A stretch of 64,000 bases of DNA. Origin: an uncultured Collinsella sp. (GTDB lineage Bacteria > Actinomycetota > Coriobacteriia > Coriobacteriales > Coriobacteriaceae). The DNA lies in assembly GCA_958346935.1 (NCBI GenBank), contig CATVTM010000001.1, positions 51,543 through 115,542 on the forward strand, written 5' to 3'. Made by a program: the position numbers and the translations under genes. The notes below the pieces were generated by a model. That model saw only the letters and a list, made by a program, of their open reading frames with translations. It was not told the origin of the DNA and made no database searches. Within the stretch, counting starts at the first letter, position 1. Each line of letters begins with the position of its first letter. This document shows positions 7,799 through 17,225 of the stretch, piece by piece.

Positions 7799-8081
7799 GG
7801 CCGCTGCCGTGGCGATGAGCATCATCGCCATCGCCTGTCGCATCTGCGGCATTTTTATGAGCGCGATGACCGTGCTGCTGTGTTTTAGCGGCCTCACCGC
7901 CAAGCTGCAGATCGTGGGCTTTGTCGTCGAGCTTTCGCGCGCCCTGCCGAGCGCCATCGCCGGCTACGGCGTCATCACGTCGCCCTTTGGCGGTGTGTTC
8001 CGCTTGGATTACGCCATCGTCGCCGTGATCCTGTTTGTGATCGACTACCTGCTCACGCGCGCCTCGCGTCGCGTCCGCTAG
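7785..8081 (+). CDS. Small two- or three-helix membrane protein, unknown function
   Basis: 98 residues from GTG 7785, which overlaps the ABC-F stop by 14 nt and has GAGGAG at 7772-7777 as ribosome site. Two clear hydrophobic stretches are visible: about residues 8-35 ([20 protein letters not shown]) and about 72-90 ([15 protein letters not shown]), with a weaker one between. A basic tail (RASRRVR) suggests a cytoplasmic C-terminus. It is coupled to ABC-F and sits 9 nt before the site-2 protease gene. No family recognised. Confidence 0.7.
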   Translation: MNSRKAAAVAMSIIAIACRICGIFMSAMTVLLCFSGLTAKLQIVGFVVELSRALPSAIAGYGVITSPFGGVFRLDYAIVAVILFVIDYLLTRASRRVR

Positions 8082-8090
8082 GGGAGCGCC

Positions 8091-8774
8091 ATGTCCAGCA
8101 GCTACATCATGAACCTGCTCGCCAGCGCCGTCGCCGTCATCGTGGGCATCGTGATCCACGAGAGCGCACACGCCGCCGCGGCCTGGGCGCTCGGCGACAA
8201 GACGGCCCGTTCGCGCGGCCGCGTGTCGCTCAACCCGCTTAACCATATCGACCCGTTTGGCACCGTCCTCCTGCCGCTGCTCATGCTCGCGGCCGGCGGC
8301 CCGGTGTTCGCCTTCGCCAAGCCCGTGCCCGTCTACCTTAACAACCTCAAGCACCCCAAGCGTGACGAGGTCCTGGTGAGCGCAGCCGGCCCCGCATCGA
8401 ACATCGCGCTCGCGTGCCTCGCTGCCGCCATCATGCACGCGGCATATGGCAGCCTCTATACCGGCATGTCCTTTGCCATGGCGTCACAGATCATGAACTT
8501 CGGCGCCACGTTTATCGTGGTCAACCTGTCACTCGCGTTCTTCAACCTCATCCCGATCCCGCCGCTCGATGGCTCGTCGATTATCGTGCCGTTCCTCAAA
8601 GGCAAGGCGCTCAACAACTACTACCACCTGCAGCAATACGCCATGCCCATCCTCATCATTGTGCTGTATCTGCTGCCCATGTGGACCGGCATCGATGTGA
8701 TCGGCCGCTATTTCGACGTTACCGTGTATCCGTTCGCTGAGCAGCTGCTTAACTTCGCAATCGCCGGCATCTAA
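8091..8774 (+). CDS. Site-2 protease family (peptidase M50) membrane metalloprotease
   Basis: 227 residues, polytopic. The zinc motif HESAH lies at residues 23-27 in the first membrane helix (VIHESAHAAAAW), and the second conserved motif is 'NLIPIPPLDGSS' about residue 150-165, supplying the third zinc ligand aspartate. This is the short, PDZ-less rhomboid-like M50 type found widely in Gram-positives. Likely cleaves a transmembrane substrate; none can be named from context. GGGGAGCG precedes the ATG. Confidence 0.85.
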   Translation: MSSSYIMNLLASAVAVIVGIVIHESAHAAAAWALGDKTARSRGRVSLNPLNHIDPFGTVLLPLLMLAAGGPVFAFAKPVPVYLNNLKHPKRDEVLVSAAGPASNIALACLAAAIMHAAYGSLYTGMSFAMASQIMNFGATFIVVNLSLAFFNLIPIPPLDGSSIIVPFLKGKALNNYYHLQQYAMPILIIVLYLLPMWTGIDVIGRYFDVTVYPFAEQLLNFAIAGI

Positions 8775-8858
8775 GGTAAACTTACAGGTCGACCGTGCAA
8801 TACGGTCGTAACATGCACCCAAACCGCGCCGCGAAGGCGCCGTCAAAGGAGGTCGAAG

Positions 8859-9671
8859 ATGTCGTATCGCGTGTCGACGCAGGTCTACAGCGGACCGTTC
8901 GACCTGCTGCTGCAGCTGGTAACCCGCCAAAAAGTAGATATCGGCGCCATCTCGATCAGCGAGGTGGCCGAGCAGTACCTTGCCGAGGCCGAGCGCATCG
9001 AGGCACTGGACCTGGACGTGGCGAGCGACTTTTTGCTGGTCGCGGCAACCCTTTTGGACATCAAGGCCGCCTCTCTGGTGCCGCAGGAGGCCCCGCGCAA
9101 AGTCGATGACGACGATGACGAGTTCGACGAAGACCTCGAGGAGCTCAGCACGCTCGACGGCGACGCCCTGCTCGAGGTCCTGATCCAGCGCCTGATTGCC
9201 TACAAGCAGTTTAAGGGCGCGGCGGCGGCCCTTGGCGCGCGCATGCAGGCCGAGAGCCGCATGCACCCACGCGTTGCCGGACCCGACCCTGAGTTTCTAG
9301 GCCTCATGCCCGACTACCTGGCCGGCATCACCCTGCGCGGCCTCGCCGTCATCTGCGCCGACCTGGACGGCAAGCGCCAGACCTTCCTGCTGGAGGCCGA
9401 GCACGTGGCACCGCATCGCGTGCCGCTCGACCTGACCGTGGCCTCGGTCGACCGCTTTACCATGGCGCATCAAACCTGCACCTTCCGCGAGCTGCTGGAC
9501 GGCGACGCCACCACCGAGCAGCTCGTCGTCACCTTCCTGGCTATGCTGGAGCTCGCCAAGCGTGGCTCGCTCACGCTGAGCCAGGACGAGATCTTTGGAA
9601 CCATCCGCATCAACCGCGTCGAGGGCGCCGAGGCATACGTGCCCGGCGAGGGCCCCGAGCTCACCGAATAG
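8859..9671 (+). CDS. scpA: Segregation and condensation protein A
   Basis: 270 residues. ScpA is the kleisin that bridges SMC heads; it works with ScpB and SMC in chromosome condensation. The N-terminus 'YSGPFDLLLQLVTRQKVDI' and 'ASDFLLVAATLLDIKAASL' are classic ScpA. An acidic stretch (DDDDDEFDEDLEE, about 84-97) is the usual variable linker, and the C-terminal winged helix follows ('LAMLELAKRGSLTLSQDE'). AAAGGAGG ribosome site. scpB starts 11 nt downstream. Confidence 0.97.
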   Translation: MSYRVSTQVYSGPFDLLLQLVTRQKVDIGAISISEVAEQYLAEAERIEALDLDVASDFLLVAATLLDIKAASLVPQEAPRKVDDDDDEFDEDLEELSTLDGDALLEVLIQRLIAYKQFKGAAAALGARMQAESRMHPRVAGPDPEFLGLMPDYLAGITLRGLAVICADLDGKRQTFLLEAEHVAPHRVPLDLTVASVDRFTMAHQTCTFRELLDGDATTEQLVVTFLAMLELAKRGSLTLSQDEIFGTIRINRVEGAEAYVPGEGPELTE

Positions 9672-9682
9672 GAGCGGCAACC

Positions 9683-10411
9683 ATGTCAAACCTTTCCACG
9701 CTGGAGGCAAACAGCCTCAAAGGCGCCTTGGAGGCGCTCCTGCTGGTGTCGAGCGATCCGGTGAGCGCGCCCGCGCTGGCTGGAGCGCTGGATATCGCCC
9801 CCGGCGAGTGCGCATCGCTGCTCGCTGAGCTCAAAGTTGAGTACGAGGAGGCCAACCGCGGCTTTCAGCTACGCGAGGTCGCCGGCGGCTGGCGCCTGTT
9901 TACGCACCCCGCCTATCACGACGTGGTCGAGGCCTACGTACTGAGCTGGGACACGCAAAAACTGTCGCAGGCGGCACTCGAGACCCTGGCAGTCATTGCC
10001 TATCACCAGCCGGTCACACGCGAGGTAGTCAAGGGCATCCGTGGCGTCAACTCCGACGGCGTCATCGCGTCTCTCGTCGACAAGGGCCTGGTGCGCGAGC
10101 TCGGCCGCGACCCCCAGCGCGGTCAGGCCATCATTTACGGCACGACCAACGCCTTTTTGGAGAAGTTCGGTCTGCGCTCCACCCGCGACCTGCCCGATCT
10201 GGAGCAGTTTGCCCCCGACGAGCAGTCGCGTCAATTTATCCGCGAGCGCCTAAGCGGCCGCAGCATTCAGTCCACGCTCGAAGAGCAGGCCGAGGACCTG
10301 GACGAAGAGCGCGAACTGCTCGATACCGATGTTGAGGATGTTGAGGCAGTCGAGGACTTGGAGACCCTAGTCGTCGACGAGACCTCGGAGGATTTGCATG
10401 ACGAGGACTAA
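9683..10411 (+). CDS. scpB: Segregation and condensation protein B
   Basis: 242 residues. Two tandem winged-helix domains: 'KGALEALLLVSSDPVSAPAL' at the start and 'ALETLAVIAYHQPVTREVV' in the middle, the most conserved ScpB segment. The last ~50 residues are strongly acidic, longer than in many homologues. Forms the SMC-ScpA-ScpB complex. Next to scpA and upstream of the pseudouridine synthase, a common order. Confidence 0.97.
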   Translation: MSNLSTLEANSLKGALEALLLVSSDPVSAPALAGALDIAPGECASLLAELKVEYEEANRGFQLREVAGGWRLFTHPAYHDVVEAYVLSWDTQKLSQAALETLAVIAYHQPVTREVVKGIRGVNSDGVIASLVDKGLVRELGRDPQRGQAIIYGTTNAFLEKFGLRSTRDLPDLEQFAPDEQSRQFIRERLSGRSIQSTLEEQAEDLDEERELLDTDVEDVEAVEDLETLVVDETSEDLHDED

Positions 10412-10433
10412 CGAAGTAGGGGAGACGCGCGCC

Positions 10434-11363
10434 ATGGGCAACGCAGCACCCGCATCCGACGCCCAGCCCGTCTACCCGCACACCATGCGCCTGCAGCGCT
10501 TTTTGGCGCGCGCAGGCGTGGCGAGCCGACGTGGCTCGGAGGATCTGATGACCGCCGGCCGCGTGACCGTCAACGGCGAGGTCGCGACCGAGCTGGGTAC
10601 CAAGGTAGACGTCGACCGCGACCATATCGAGGTCGACGGCATGCCCGTCAAGCTCAACCAGGGCGCCGTGTACCTGATGCTCTACAAGCCAACCGGCTAC
10701 CTCACCACCATGAGCGATCCGCAGGAGCGCCCTTGCGTGGCCGACCTGGTCCCGCGCGACCGCTTTCCGGGACTTTTCCCGGTGGGCCGCCTGGACCGCG
10801 ACACCACGGGGCTGTTGCTCTTCACGACCGACGGCGACCTGTCACAGGACCTGCTGCACCCCAGCAAGCACGTCTATAAAACCTACCAGGCACTCGTAGA
10901 CGGTCGCCTCACCGACCACGACCTGGAGCCGCTCCGCTGCGGCATCGAGCTCGACGACGGCCTGTGCCAGCCGGCAATCTGCCGTATCATTAACGCCCGC
11001 GAGGCCGAGGCCGTGGCCCCGCAAGGCATCAAGCCCGGCACCACCGCCGTGGAGGTCATCATCCGCGAGGGCCGCAAGAATCAAGTTAAGCGCATGTTGA
11101 GCAAGATTCACCATCCGGTAATCCGTCTGCATCGCTGCAACTTTGCCGGCCTTGAGCTCGAGGGCGTGGCCAAGGGCTCGTGGCGCGAGCTCACCAAGCG
11201 CGAGGTGCAGATCCTTAAATCGGGCGGCATCCCGCCCAAGCAGGCAAGCGCTAATCGCAACAGCGGCAAGCCCCAAGACTCGCCCGCCAGCCGCACGCGC
11301 CACCATGGCAGCCACGGCTCCGCGCCCAAGCGCAACACCTACCGCGAGCGCTACACTGGCTAG
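10434..11363 (+). CDS. 23S rRNA pseudouridine synthase, RluB/RsuA family
   Basis: 310 residues from ATG 10434, chosen because AGGGGAG sits 9 nt upstream; an ATG at 10398 overlaps scpB and lacks a good site. An N-terminal S4 RNA-binding domain is followed by the catalytic motif GRLDRDTTGLLLFT with its aspartate, then 'REGRKNQVKRML' and 'LHRCNFAGLEL'. The C-terminal ~45 residues are basic and low-complexity. Expected to convert a 23S uridine (RluB: U2605) to pseudouridine. The exact target is inferred from the family. Confidence 0.9.
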   Translation: MGNAAPASDAQPVYPHTMRLQRFLARAGVASRRGSEDLMTAGRVTVNGEVATELGTKVDVDRDHIEVDGMPVKLNQGAVYLMLYKPTGYLTTMSDPQERPCVADLVPRDRFPGLFPVGRLDRDTTGLLLFTTDGDLSQDLLHPSKHVYKTYQALVDGRLTDHDLEPLRCGIELDDGLCQPAICRIINAREAEAVAPQGIKPGTTAVEVIIREGRKNQVKRMLSKIHHPVIRLHRCNFAGLELEGVAKGSWRELTKREVQILKSGGIPPKQASANRNSGKPQDSPASRTRHHGSHGSAPKRNTYRERYTG

Positions 11364-11429
11364 GCAAACCGCCGCGCCCCAACGCCCGCGCATCATACCA
11401 GCACGTCAACCACCGAAAGGAAGCATTGC

Positions 11430-12116
11430 ATGATCGTCGCCATCGACGGCCCCGCCGGTTCCGGCAAGTCCACCATCGCCAAGGAGATCGCCCGTCAGCT
11501 TGGCTTTAACAAGCTCGACACGGGTGCCATGTATCGCGCCGTCACCTTCGCTGCGCTCGACCGCGGCATCGATCTAGATGACGAGGCGGCAATCGACGCC
11601 CTCGCCAAGCAGATCGAGATCCGCTTTACCAACGGCACCGGCGAGGACACGCGCCTGACCATCGACGGCCAGGACGCATCGGCCGCCATCCGGACCCCGC
11701 AGGTCGACGCCAACGTGTCCAAGGTCTCGGCCTACCCGGGCGTGCGCGCCGCCATGCTCATCCACCAGCGCCGCGCAGCCGAGGACCGCGATATCGTGGC
11801 CGAGGGTCGCGACATCGGAACCGTCGTGTTCCCTAACGCGCAGGTCAAGGTCTTCCTGACCGCCGACCCGCGCGAGCGCGCCCGCCGCCGCGTGCTGCAG
11901 CGTCACCAAAACGACGCCCAGCCGCTCACATCCGCGCTGCTCGAGGCCGAGGTCGACGAGACCCTCGACGCCCTTAAGCAGCGCGACAAGCTCGACAGCA
12001 GCCGCGAGGTCGCCCCACTCGTGCCCGCCGAGGATGCCGTGCACGTCGACTCCACCGCCCACACCATCGACGAGGTCGTCTCGATAATCGAGGACCTCAT
12101 CAACCAAAGGAGGTAG
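11430..12116 (+). CDS. cmk: Cytidylate (CMP) kinase
   Basis: 228 residues, normal length. P-loop GPAGSGKST at 7-15; 'FNKLDTGAMYRA' contains the conserved nucleotide-binding motif, and 'VAEGRDIGTVVFP' with 'DPRERARRR' forms the rest of the active site. Phosphorylates CMP/dCMP with ATP. GAAAGGAAG ribosome site. plsC follows after 3 nt. Confidence 0.97.
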   Translation: MIVAIDGPAGSGKSTIAKEIARQLGFNKLDTGAMYRAVTFAALDRGIDLDDEAAIDALAKQIEIRFTNGTGEDTRLTIDGQDASAAIRTPQVDANVSKVSAYPGVRAAMLIHQRRAAEDRDIVAEGRDIGTVVFPNAQVKVFLTADPRERARRRVLQRHQNDAQPLTSALLEAEVDETLDALKQRDKLDSSREVAPLVPAEDAVHVDSTAHTIDEVVSIIEDLINQRR

Positions 12117-12119
12117 CCC

Positions 12120-12848
12120 ATGCGCCTGTTTAAGCAGACGCCCGAGGATTATTACAACGCTCCTTATGCAGAGTTCCCCGCGCTCATCCGCGGCACCGTC
12201 GTCGTAGTCATGGCTATTCTATGGGTCTTCTCCAAGCTCATGTGGCGTTGGAAGGTCGAGGATGCCGATCTGCTGTTTGAGCGCCAGGACGGCCGCGGCA
12301 GCGTGGTCATCTGCAACCACACCTCGATGGCCGAGCTCTTGGCCGTGGAGACGGCGCTGTTCTTTGGGGGCCGCCGCATTCGTCCCATCTTTAAGTCCGA
12401 GTTCGCCAAGAGCAAGATTGTGCGCTGGGCCTTTAGCCGCGTTGGCGGCATCCCCGTGGAGCGTGGTACTGCCGACATGAAGTGCCTACGCGCCGCCCAG
12501 CATGCGCTGCAGCGCGGTGAGGACGTTCTGATCTTCCCCGAGGGCACGCGCATCCGCTCGCGCGAGATCAAACCCGAGGTCCACGGCGGCTTTGCACTCA
12601 TCGCCCAAATGGGCAAGGCGCCAGTCAACCCGCTCGCCATCTGCGGCTGGTCCGACATTACGCCTGCGGGCAAAAAGATCATGCGCCCCAAAAAGTGCTG
12701 GATCCGCGCCGGCAAGTCTATCTCGCTTTCCGACGCGCCGTCCGAGCTCAAGCGCAAGGAGCGCCTGGCTTGGTTTGAGTCCGAGGCCATGGGCCGCGTC
12801 TACACCATGCGCGATGAGCTGTGCGCCGAGCATCCGGGCAGGTTCTAG
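12120..12848 (+). CDS. plsC: 1-acyl-sn-glycerol-3-phosphate acyltransferase (PlsC family)
   Basis: 242 residues, one N-terminal membrane segment (about 24-42). Acyltransferase block I is NHTSMAELL: the usual HX4D is HX4E here, Asp replaced by Glu. Block III is intact as FPEGTR at about 140-145, with 'GGIPVERG' (block II) before it. Makes phosphatidic acid from lysophosphatidate. Lies between cmk and ispH, a frequent arrangement in Actinobacteria and Firmicutes. The Glu could be tolerated or could signal a changed substrate. Confidence 0.88.
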   Translation: MRLFKQTPEDYYNAPYAEFPALIRGTVVVVMAILWVFSKLMWRWKVEDADLLFERQDGRGSVVICNHTSMAELLAVETALFFGGRRIRPIFKSEFAKSKIVRWAFSRVGGIPVERGTADMKCLRAAQHALQRGEDVLIFPEGTRIRSREIKPEVHGGFALIAQMGKAPVNPLAICGWSDITPAGKKIMRPKKCWIRAGKSISLSDAPSELKRKERLAWFESEAMGRVYTMRDELCAEHPGRF

Positions 12849-12850
12849 CC

Positions 12851-13750
12851 ATGGGCGAGGATGTCAAGAACGCCTTCGAGGCTGTGACCAGCCAGGCAGA
12901 CGCCCCCACCATCGAAATCGCTGCCCACGCCGGCACCTGCTACGGCGTGCAGCGTGCGCTCGATATGGCCATGGCAGCCGCCCCGCAGGTGGGGGAGAAC
13001 GCTCAGGTCCACACCCTGGGTCCGCTCATCCATAACCCCATCGTGGTGCGCGAGCTCGCTGAGGCAGGCGTTGGCTTGGCCGAAACCCTGGACGACGCAG
13101 CGTCGGGCACCGTGATCATCCGCGCCCACGGCGTGGTGCCGCAGGTGATCGATGCCGCCCGCAAGCGTGGCCTCAACGTGGTCGACGCCACCTGCCCCTA
13201 CGTGAAGAAGGTCCATATGGCAGCCGAGCGCCTGGTGCGCGAGGGCTACCGCGTGGTGGTCGTAGGCGAGCCGGGCCATCCCGAGGTGGAGGGCATCCTG
13301 GGCCACGCCGGCAATGATGCGCAGGTCGTGAGCTGTGCCGCCGACGCCAACGCCTTGTCGCTCAAGGGCAAGGTAGGCCTCGTCGTGCAGACCACCCAGA
13401 CCGCACAGAACCTCGCCGAGGTCGTGTCTGCCATCACCCCGCGCGTGCAGGAGCTGCGCGTGATCAACACCATCTGCGCCGCCACGAGCGAACGCCAGCA
13501 GGCAGCCGCATCACTTGCCAAACGCTGTGATTGCATGGTTGTGGTGGGCGGAAAGAACTCGGGTAACACACGTCGTTTGGCACAGATCTGCGCCAACGTC
13601 TGTGAGCATACACATCACATCGAGGAGGCATCCGAGCTCCAGGCCGCGTGGTTTACCGACGCTCACCACATCGGCATCACTGCCGGAGCCTCCACCCCAC
13701 AAGAACACATCGAGCGCGCCGTCACGCGCATCAAGGAGCTTTGCCGCTAA
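12851..13750 (+). CDS. ispH: 4-hydroxy-3-methylbut-2-enyl diphosphate reductase
   Basis: 299 residues from ATG 12851. The last step of the MEP isoprenoid pathway, producing IPP and DMAPP. Three cysteine ligands of the Fe-S cluster are visible: AGTCYGVQRAL near the N-terminus, TCPYVKK in the middle, and INTICAATSERQ in the last third. 'VVGGKNSGNTRRLA' and 'GASTPQ' complete the LytB signature. Starts 2 nt after plsC. Confidence 0.96.
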   Translation: MGEDVKNAFEAVTSQADAPTIEIAAHAGTCYGVQRALDMAMAAAPQVGENAQVHTLGPLIHNPIVVRELAEAGVGLAETLDDAASGTVIIRAHGVVPQVIDAARKRGLNVVDATCPYVKKVHMAAERLVREGYRVVVVGEPGHPEVEGILGHAGNDAQVVSCAADANALSLKGKVGLVVQTTQTAQNLAEVVSAITPRVQELRVINTICAATSERQQAAASLAKRCDCMVVVGGKNSGNTRRLAQICANVCEHTHHIEEASELQAAWFTDAHHIGITAGASTPQEHIERAVTRIKELCR

Positions 13751-13752
13751 CC

Positions 13753-15195
13753 ATGGACCAGACCGTACCCGCATACGCCGCCGAGGTGGCCGATTACGGG
13801 CGCAGCCGCGACCCCGAGCCGGGTGAGGGCGCGCTCGTAAAGAACGTGCGTCCCGAATCGCCCGCGTGGGATGTGGGTATCGAGCCGGGCATGCGCGTAC
13901 TTACGGTCAACGGCGAGCAGCTTACCGATATGATCGTGTGGCTCTGGGAAGCCGACGACGACACCGTCGACCTCGAGGTTTTCGACCCGCGCGACAACAG
14001 CGTCACCCCCGTCGAGCTCGACCGCTTCCCGGGCGAGGACTGGGGCCTGGAGTTCGATGGACCCATCTTCGATGGCATGCGTACCTGCGTAAACGCCTGC
14101 GTGTTCTGCTTTATGACGATGCTCCCCAAGGGCGGCCGCTCCACGCTCTATATTCGCGATGACGACTACCGTCTGAGCTTTTTGCAGGGCAACTTCGTCA
14201 CGCTGACCAACCTCACCGACGAGGACGTGCAAAACGTTATCGATCGCAACATGAGCCCCATGAACGTATCGGTCCACGCCGTAAGCCCCGACGTCCGCCG
14301 CCGCATGATGGGCCGCAACGCCCAGCGCGGCATGGACGTGCTCGAGGCCATCATGGCAGCCGGCATCGAGATTCACGCGCAGATCGTGCTGTGCCCCGGC
14401 ATGAACGACGGCGAGGAGCTGGAAAAGACCCTGCGCTTCTGCGAGGAGCATGAGCAGATCACGAGCCTGGGCATTGTGCCGCTCGGTTTTACCAAGCACC
14501 AGAACCGCTTTAGTTGGTCCTACAGCGACAAACCCGAGCTAGCGCGCGAGACCATTGCCATGATCCGACCGTTCCAGGACCGTGCCTTCGAGCGTTTTGG
14601 CCGCCACACCTTCCAGATGAGCGACGAGTTCTATCTGGACGCCGGCATCGATCCTCCCGAGGCGGACTTCTACGACGGCTACCCGCAGTATTACGACGGC
14701 ATCGGCATGATCCGCTCGTATCTGGACGAGACCGATGACGTTCTTGCCGCCGACGCCGAGCGTCTGGCCCGCGTCCGCGCTGGCATCGCCGAGCGCAACC
14801 AGCGCCTCCTGTGCCTCTCCGGCGCCAGCGCGCGCGACACCGTGGCCCGCTTCGTGGAGTCGCCCCAGGGGCTCGCCGGCACCGTCACAGCCATCAAGAA
14901 CCGCTACTTTGGCGGCAACGTGGACGTGACCGGCCTCATCGTTGCGTGTGACATTCTGGAGCAGCTGCCCCAAGACCTGTCGGGGGTTATGCTCTTTGTG
15001 CCTAAGCTCATGTTCAACGCTGACGGCATGACGCTTGACGAGTATCATCGTGACGATTTACTCGCAAGCCTTACCAGTCGCGGCGCCGAGGTTCATGTGG
15101 TGTCGACCATGCCGCATGAGCTGCTCGATACCCTGGAGCGCATCCTTGGCATTGTGCCCGCAGACTCTAACACTTCCACTGACCCTACCCATTAA
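13753..15195 (+). CDS. DUF512 protein with PDZ-like N-terminus and radical-SAM-type cysteines
   Basis: 480 residues from ATG 13753 with AAGGAG upstream. Residues ~20-95 form a PDZ-like domain ('VGIEPGMRVLTVNGEQL'). A CX3CX2C cluster (CVNACVFC, about residue 114-121) is the radical-SAM-like motif of this family, and the second half is DUF512 ('CLSGASARDTVARFVE', 'NRYFGGNVDVTGLI'). A widely conserved Coriobacteria/Clostridia protein of unknown reaction. Its place directly before der, a ribosome-assembly GTPase, is conserved in related genomes as I recall, so a translation-related role is possible but unproven. Confidence 0.85.
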   Translation: MDQTVPAYAAEVADYGRSRDPEPGEGALVKNVRPESPAWDVGIEPGMRVLTVNGEQLTDMIVWLWEADDDTVDLEVFDPRDNSVTPVELDRFPGEDWGLEFDGPIFDGMRTCVNACVFCFMTMLPKGGRSTLYIRDDDYRLSFLQGNFVTLTNLTDEDVQNVIDRNMSPMNVSVHAVSPDVRRRMMGRNAQRGMDVLEAIMAAGIEIHAQIVLCPGMNDGEELEKTLRFCEEHEQITSLGIVPLGFTKHQNRFSWSYSDKPELARETIAMIRPFQDRAFERFGRHTFQMSDEFYLDAGIDPPEADFYDGYPQYYDGIGMIRSYLDETDDVLAADAERLARVRAGIAERNQRLLCLSGASARDTVARFVESPQGLAGTVTAIKNRYFGGNVDVTGLIVACDILEQLPQDLSGVMLFVPKLMFNADGMTLDEYHRDDLLASLTSRGAEVHVVSTMPHELLDTLERILGIVPADSNTSTDPTH

Positions 15196-15205
15196 AGGAG
15201 AGCAG

Positions 15206-16540
15206 ATGAAACCTATCGTCGCCGTCGTCGGACGCCCCAACGTGGGCAAGTCCACGCTCGTTAACCGCCTGGCCCAGACCTCGGACGCCATCGTCCACGA
15301 GTCTCGCGGCGTCACGCGCGACCGCTCGTATCACACGGCCGATTGGAACGGCCGCGAGTTCACCATCGTCGACACGGGCGGTATCGAGCCGCTCAAGAGC
15401 GATGACGTGTTTGCCACGTCCATCCGCGACCAGGCGCTCGCCGCCGCCGAGGAAGCCGCCGTCATCCTGTTTGTGGTCGACGGCCGCACCGGCGTCACCG
15501 AGGAGGACGAGTCGGTCGCCCGCATGCTCAAGCGCTGCGACAAGCCGGTCTTTCTGCTGGTGAACAAGCTCGACAACCCCGATCGCGAAAACGACAGCAT
15601 CTGGGAGTTCTATTCGCTCGGCATCGGTGAGCCCACGCCGCTCTCGGCCCTGCATGGCCATGGCACGGGCGACCTGCTCGACGATATCGTGGCCCTGCTT
15701 CCGGAGGAAGAGGACGAGGTCGCCGATGAGTTCCCCGACGCGCTGAACGTCGCCATCATCGGCCGCCCCAATGCCGGTAAGTCGTCGCTGTTCAACCGCA
15801 TCCTGGGCGCCGACCGTTCTATCGTGTCCAACATTGCCGGCACGACGCGCGACGCCATCGACACCGTCGTTGAGCGCAACGGCAAGCACTACCGCATGGT
15901 CGACACCGCGGGCATTCGCAAGAAGAGCACCGTGTACGAGAACATCGAGTACTACTCCATGGTCCGCGGCCTGCGCGCCATCGACCGCGCCGACGTGGCG
16001 CTGCTCGTCGTCGACGCCTCCGTGGGCGTTACCGAGCAGGATCAGAAGGTCATGGGCTTGGCCATCGAGCGCGGCTGCGCCATCGTGGTGCTGCTCAACA
16101 AGTGGGACCTGCTCGACGATGACCGCAAGCGCGAGGCCTGCATGGAGACCATCGACCGCCGTCTGGGCGTCATGGCTCCCTGGGCCCAGTACCTGCGCAT
16201 CTCTGCCCTGACCGGCCGCAGCGTCGAGAAGATCTGGGCCATGGTCGACGCCGCCGAGAAGACGCGCTCGCAGAAGATTAGCACCTCGCGCCTCAACACG
16301 TTCCTCACCGACCTGCGCGAGTTCGGTCATACCGTGGTGGACGGCAAGCGCCGCCTGCGCATGCACTACGTGACCCAGACGGGCGTCAACCCGCCAACGT
16401 TCACGTTCTTCGTCAACCACAGCGACCTGGTTAACGACACCTACCAGCGCTACGTGGAGAACCGCATGCGCTCGACCTTCGACTTTGCCGGCACGCCCAT
16501 TCGACTCTTCTTTAGGAAGAAGGAGCAAAAGGATGCATAA
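15206..16540 (+). CDS. der: Ribosome biogenesis GTPase Der (EngA)
   Basis: 444 residues from ATG 15206 with AAAGGAGAG upstream. Two tandem G domains: GRPNVGKST (about 9-17) with DTGG, and GRPNAGKSS (about 190-198) with DTAGIRKK, plus NKLD and NKWD motifs. A C-terminal KH-like domain ends '.IRLFFRKKEQKDA'. Needed for 50S assembly. Its 3' end overlaps plsY by 8 nt. Confidence 0.97.
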   Translation: MKPIVAVVGRPNVGKSTLVNRLAQTSDAIVHESRGVTRDRSYHTADWNGREFTIVDTGGIEPLKSDDVFATSIRDQALAAAEEAAVILFVVDGRTGVTEEDESVARMLKRCDKPVFLLVNKLDNPDRENDSIWEFYSLGIGEPTPLSALHGHGTGDLLDDIVALLPEEEDEVADEFPDALNVAIIGRPNAGKSSLFNRILGADRSIVSNIAGTTRDAIDTVVERNGKHYRMVDTAGIRKKSTVYENIEYYSMVRGLRAIDRADVALLVVDASVGVTEQDQKVMGLAIERGCAIVVLLNKWDLLDDDRKREACMETIDRRLGVMAPWAQYLRISALTGRSVEKIWAMVDAAEKTRSQKISTSRLNTFLTDLREFGHTVVDGKRRLRMHYVTQTGVNPPTFTFFVNHSDLVNDTYQRYVENRMRSTFDFAGTPIRLFFRKKEQKDA

Positions 16541-17216
16541 TCCGATTCTTCTGACCGCCATCTGCGCCGTGGTCTCGTTCTTTATCGGGGCGATTCCGTT
16601 TGGTCTGATCCTGGGCCGCGTGTTCAACCACACGGACATTCGTAAGGCGGGCTCCGGCAACATCGGCACCACCAACGCTCTGCGCGTGGCCGGCCCCAAG
16701 GTGGCCGCGCTCACGCTGCTGCTCGACTGCCTTAAGGGCGCCATCTGCGTCCTTATCGCGCGTCCGCTCATTTCCGACTTGGGCTATGGCTTCCCCGTGA
16801 GCATTATGGCCCCCGGTGCCGCCGGCGACTGGATGCTCGGCGTCATCTGCCTGGCAGCCGTGTGGGGCCATATCTTCTCGCCCTACCTCAACTTCCATGG
16901 CGGCAAGGGCATCGCAGTTGGTCTGGGCGTCATCCTCGCCTGGTACTGGCCTATTGGCCTGTCGCTGCTGGGCATGTTTATCGTGGCCGTCGCCATCACC
17001 AAGTTTGTGTCGGTGGGCTCGCTTGCCGCGGCCATCGGTCTTCCCATCGCTGCCTGCGCGGTCTTTCCGTACAGCAGCCTCGGACTTAAGTTTTGCATGG
17101 CGATGATCGGCATCACCGTGGTGTGGGCCCATCGTGCGAACATCAAAAAGCTCATGACGGGTAAGGAGTCCAAGCTCTCATTTACCAAGCGCGTCACCGA
17201 GCCCGACGATAAGTAG
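16533..17216 (+). CDS. plsY: Acyl-phosphate:glycerol-3-phosphate acyltransferase
   Basis: 227 residues from ATG 16533 (AGGAG at 16521), overlapping der. A polytopic membrane enzyme with the three PlsY signatures: GSGNIGTTNALR, the glycine-rich 'FHGGKGIA' loop and a C-terminal 'HRANIKKLM'. Produces lysophosphatidate from acyl-phosphate and G3P; gpsA next door supplies G3P and plsC upstream uses the product. Confidence 0.96.
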   Translation: MHNPILLTAICAVVSFFIGAIPFGLILGRVFNHTDIRKAGSGNIGTTNALRVAGPKVAALTLLLDCLKGAICVLIARPLISDLGYGFPVSIMAPGAAGDWMLGVICLAAVWGHIFSPYLNFHGGKGIAVGLGVILAWYWPIGLSLLGMFIVAVAITKFVSVGSLAAAIGLPIAACAVFPYSSLGLKFCMAMIGITVVWAHRANIKKLMTGKESKLSFTKRVTEPDDK

Positions 17217-17225
17217 GAGAGAGTC

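Noticed and set aside
15185..16771. A 528-codon reverse open frame
   Set aside because: Antisense to der and plsY.
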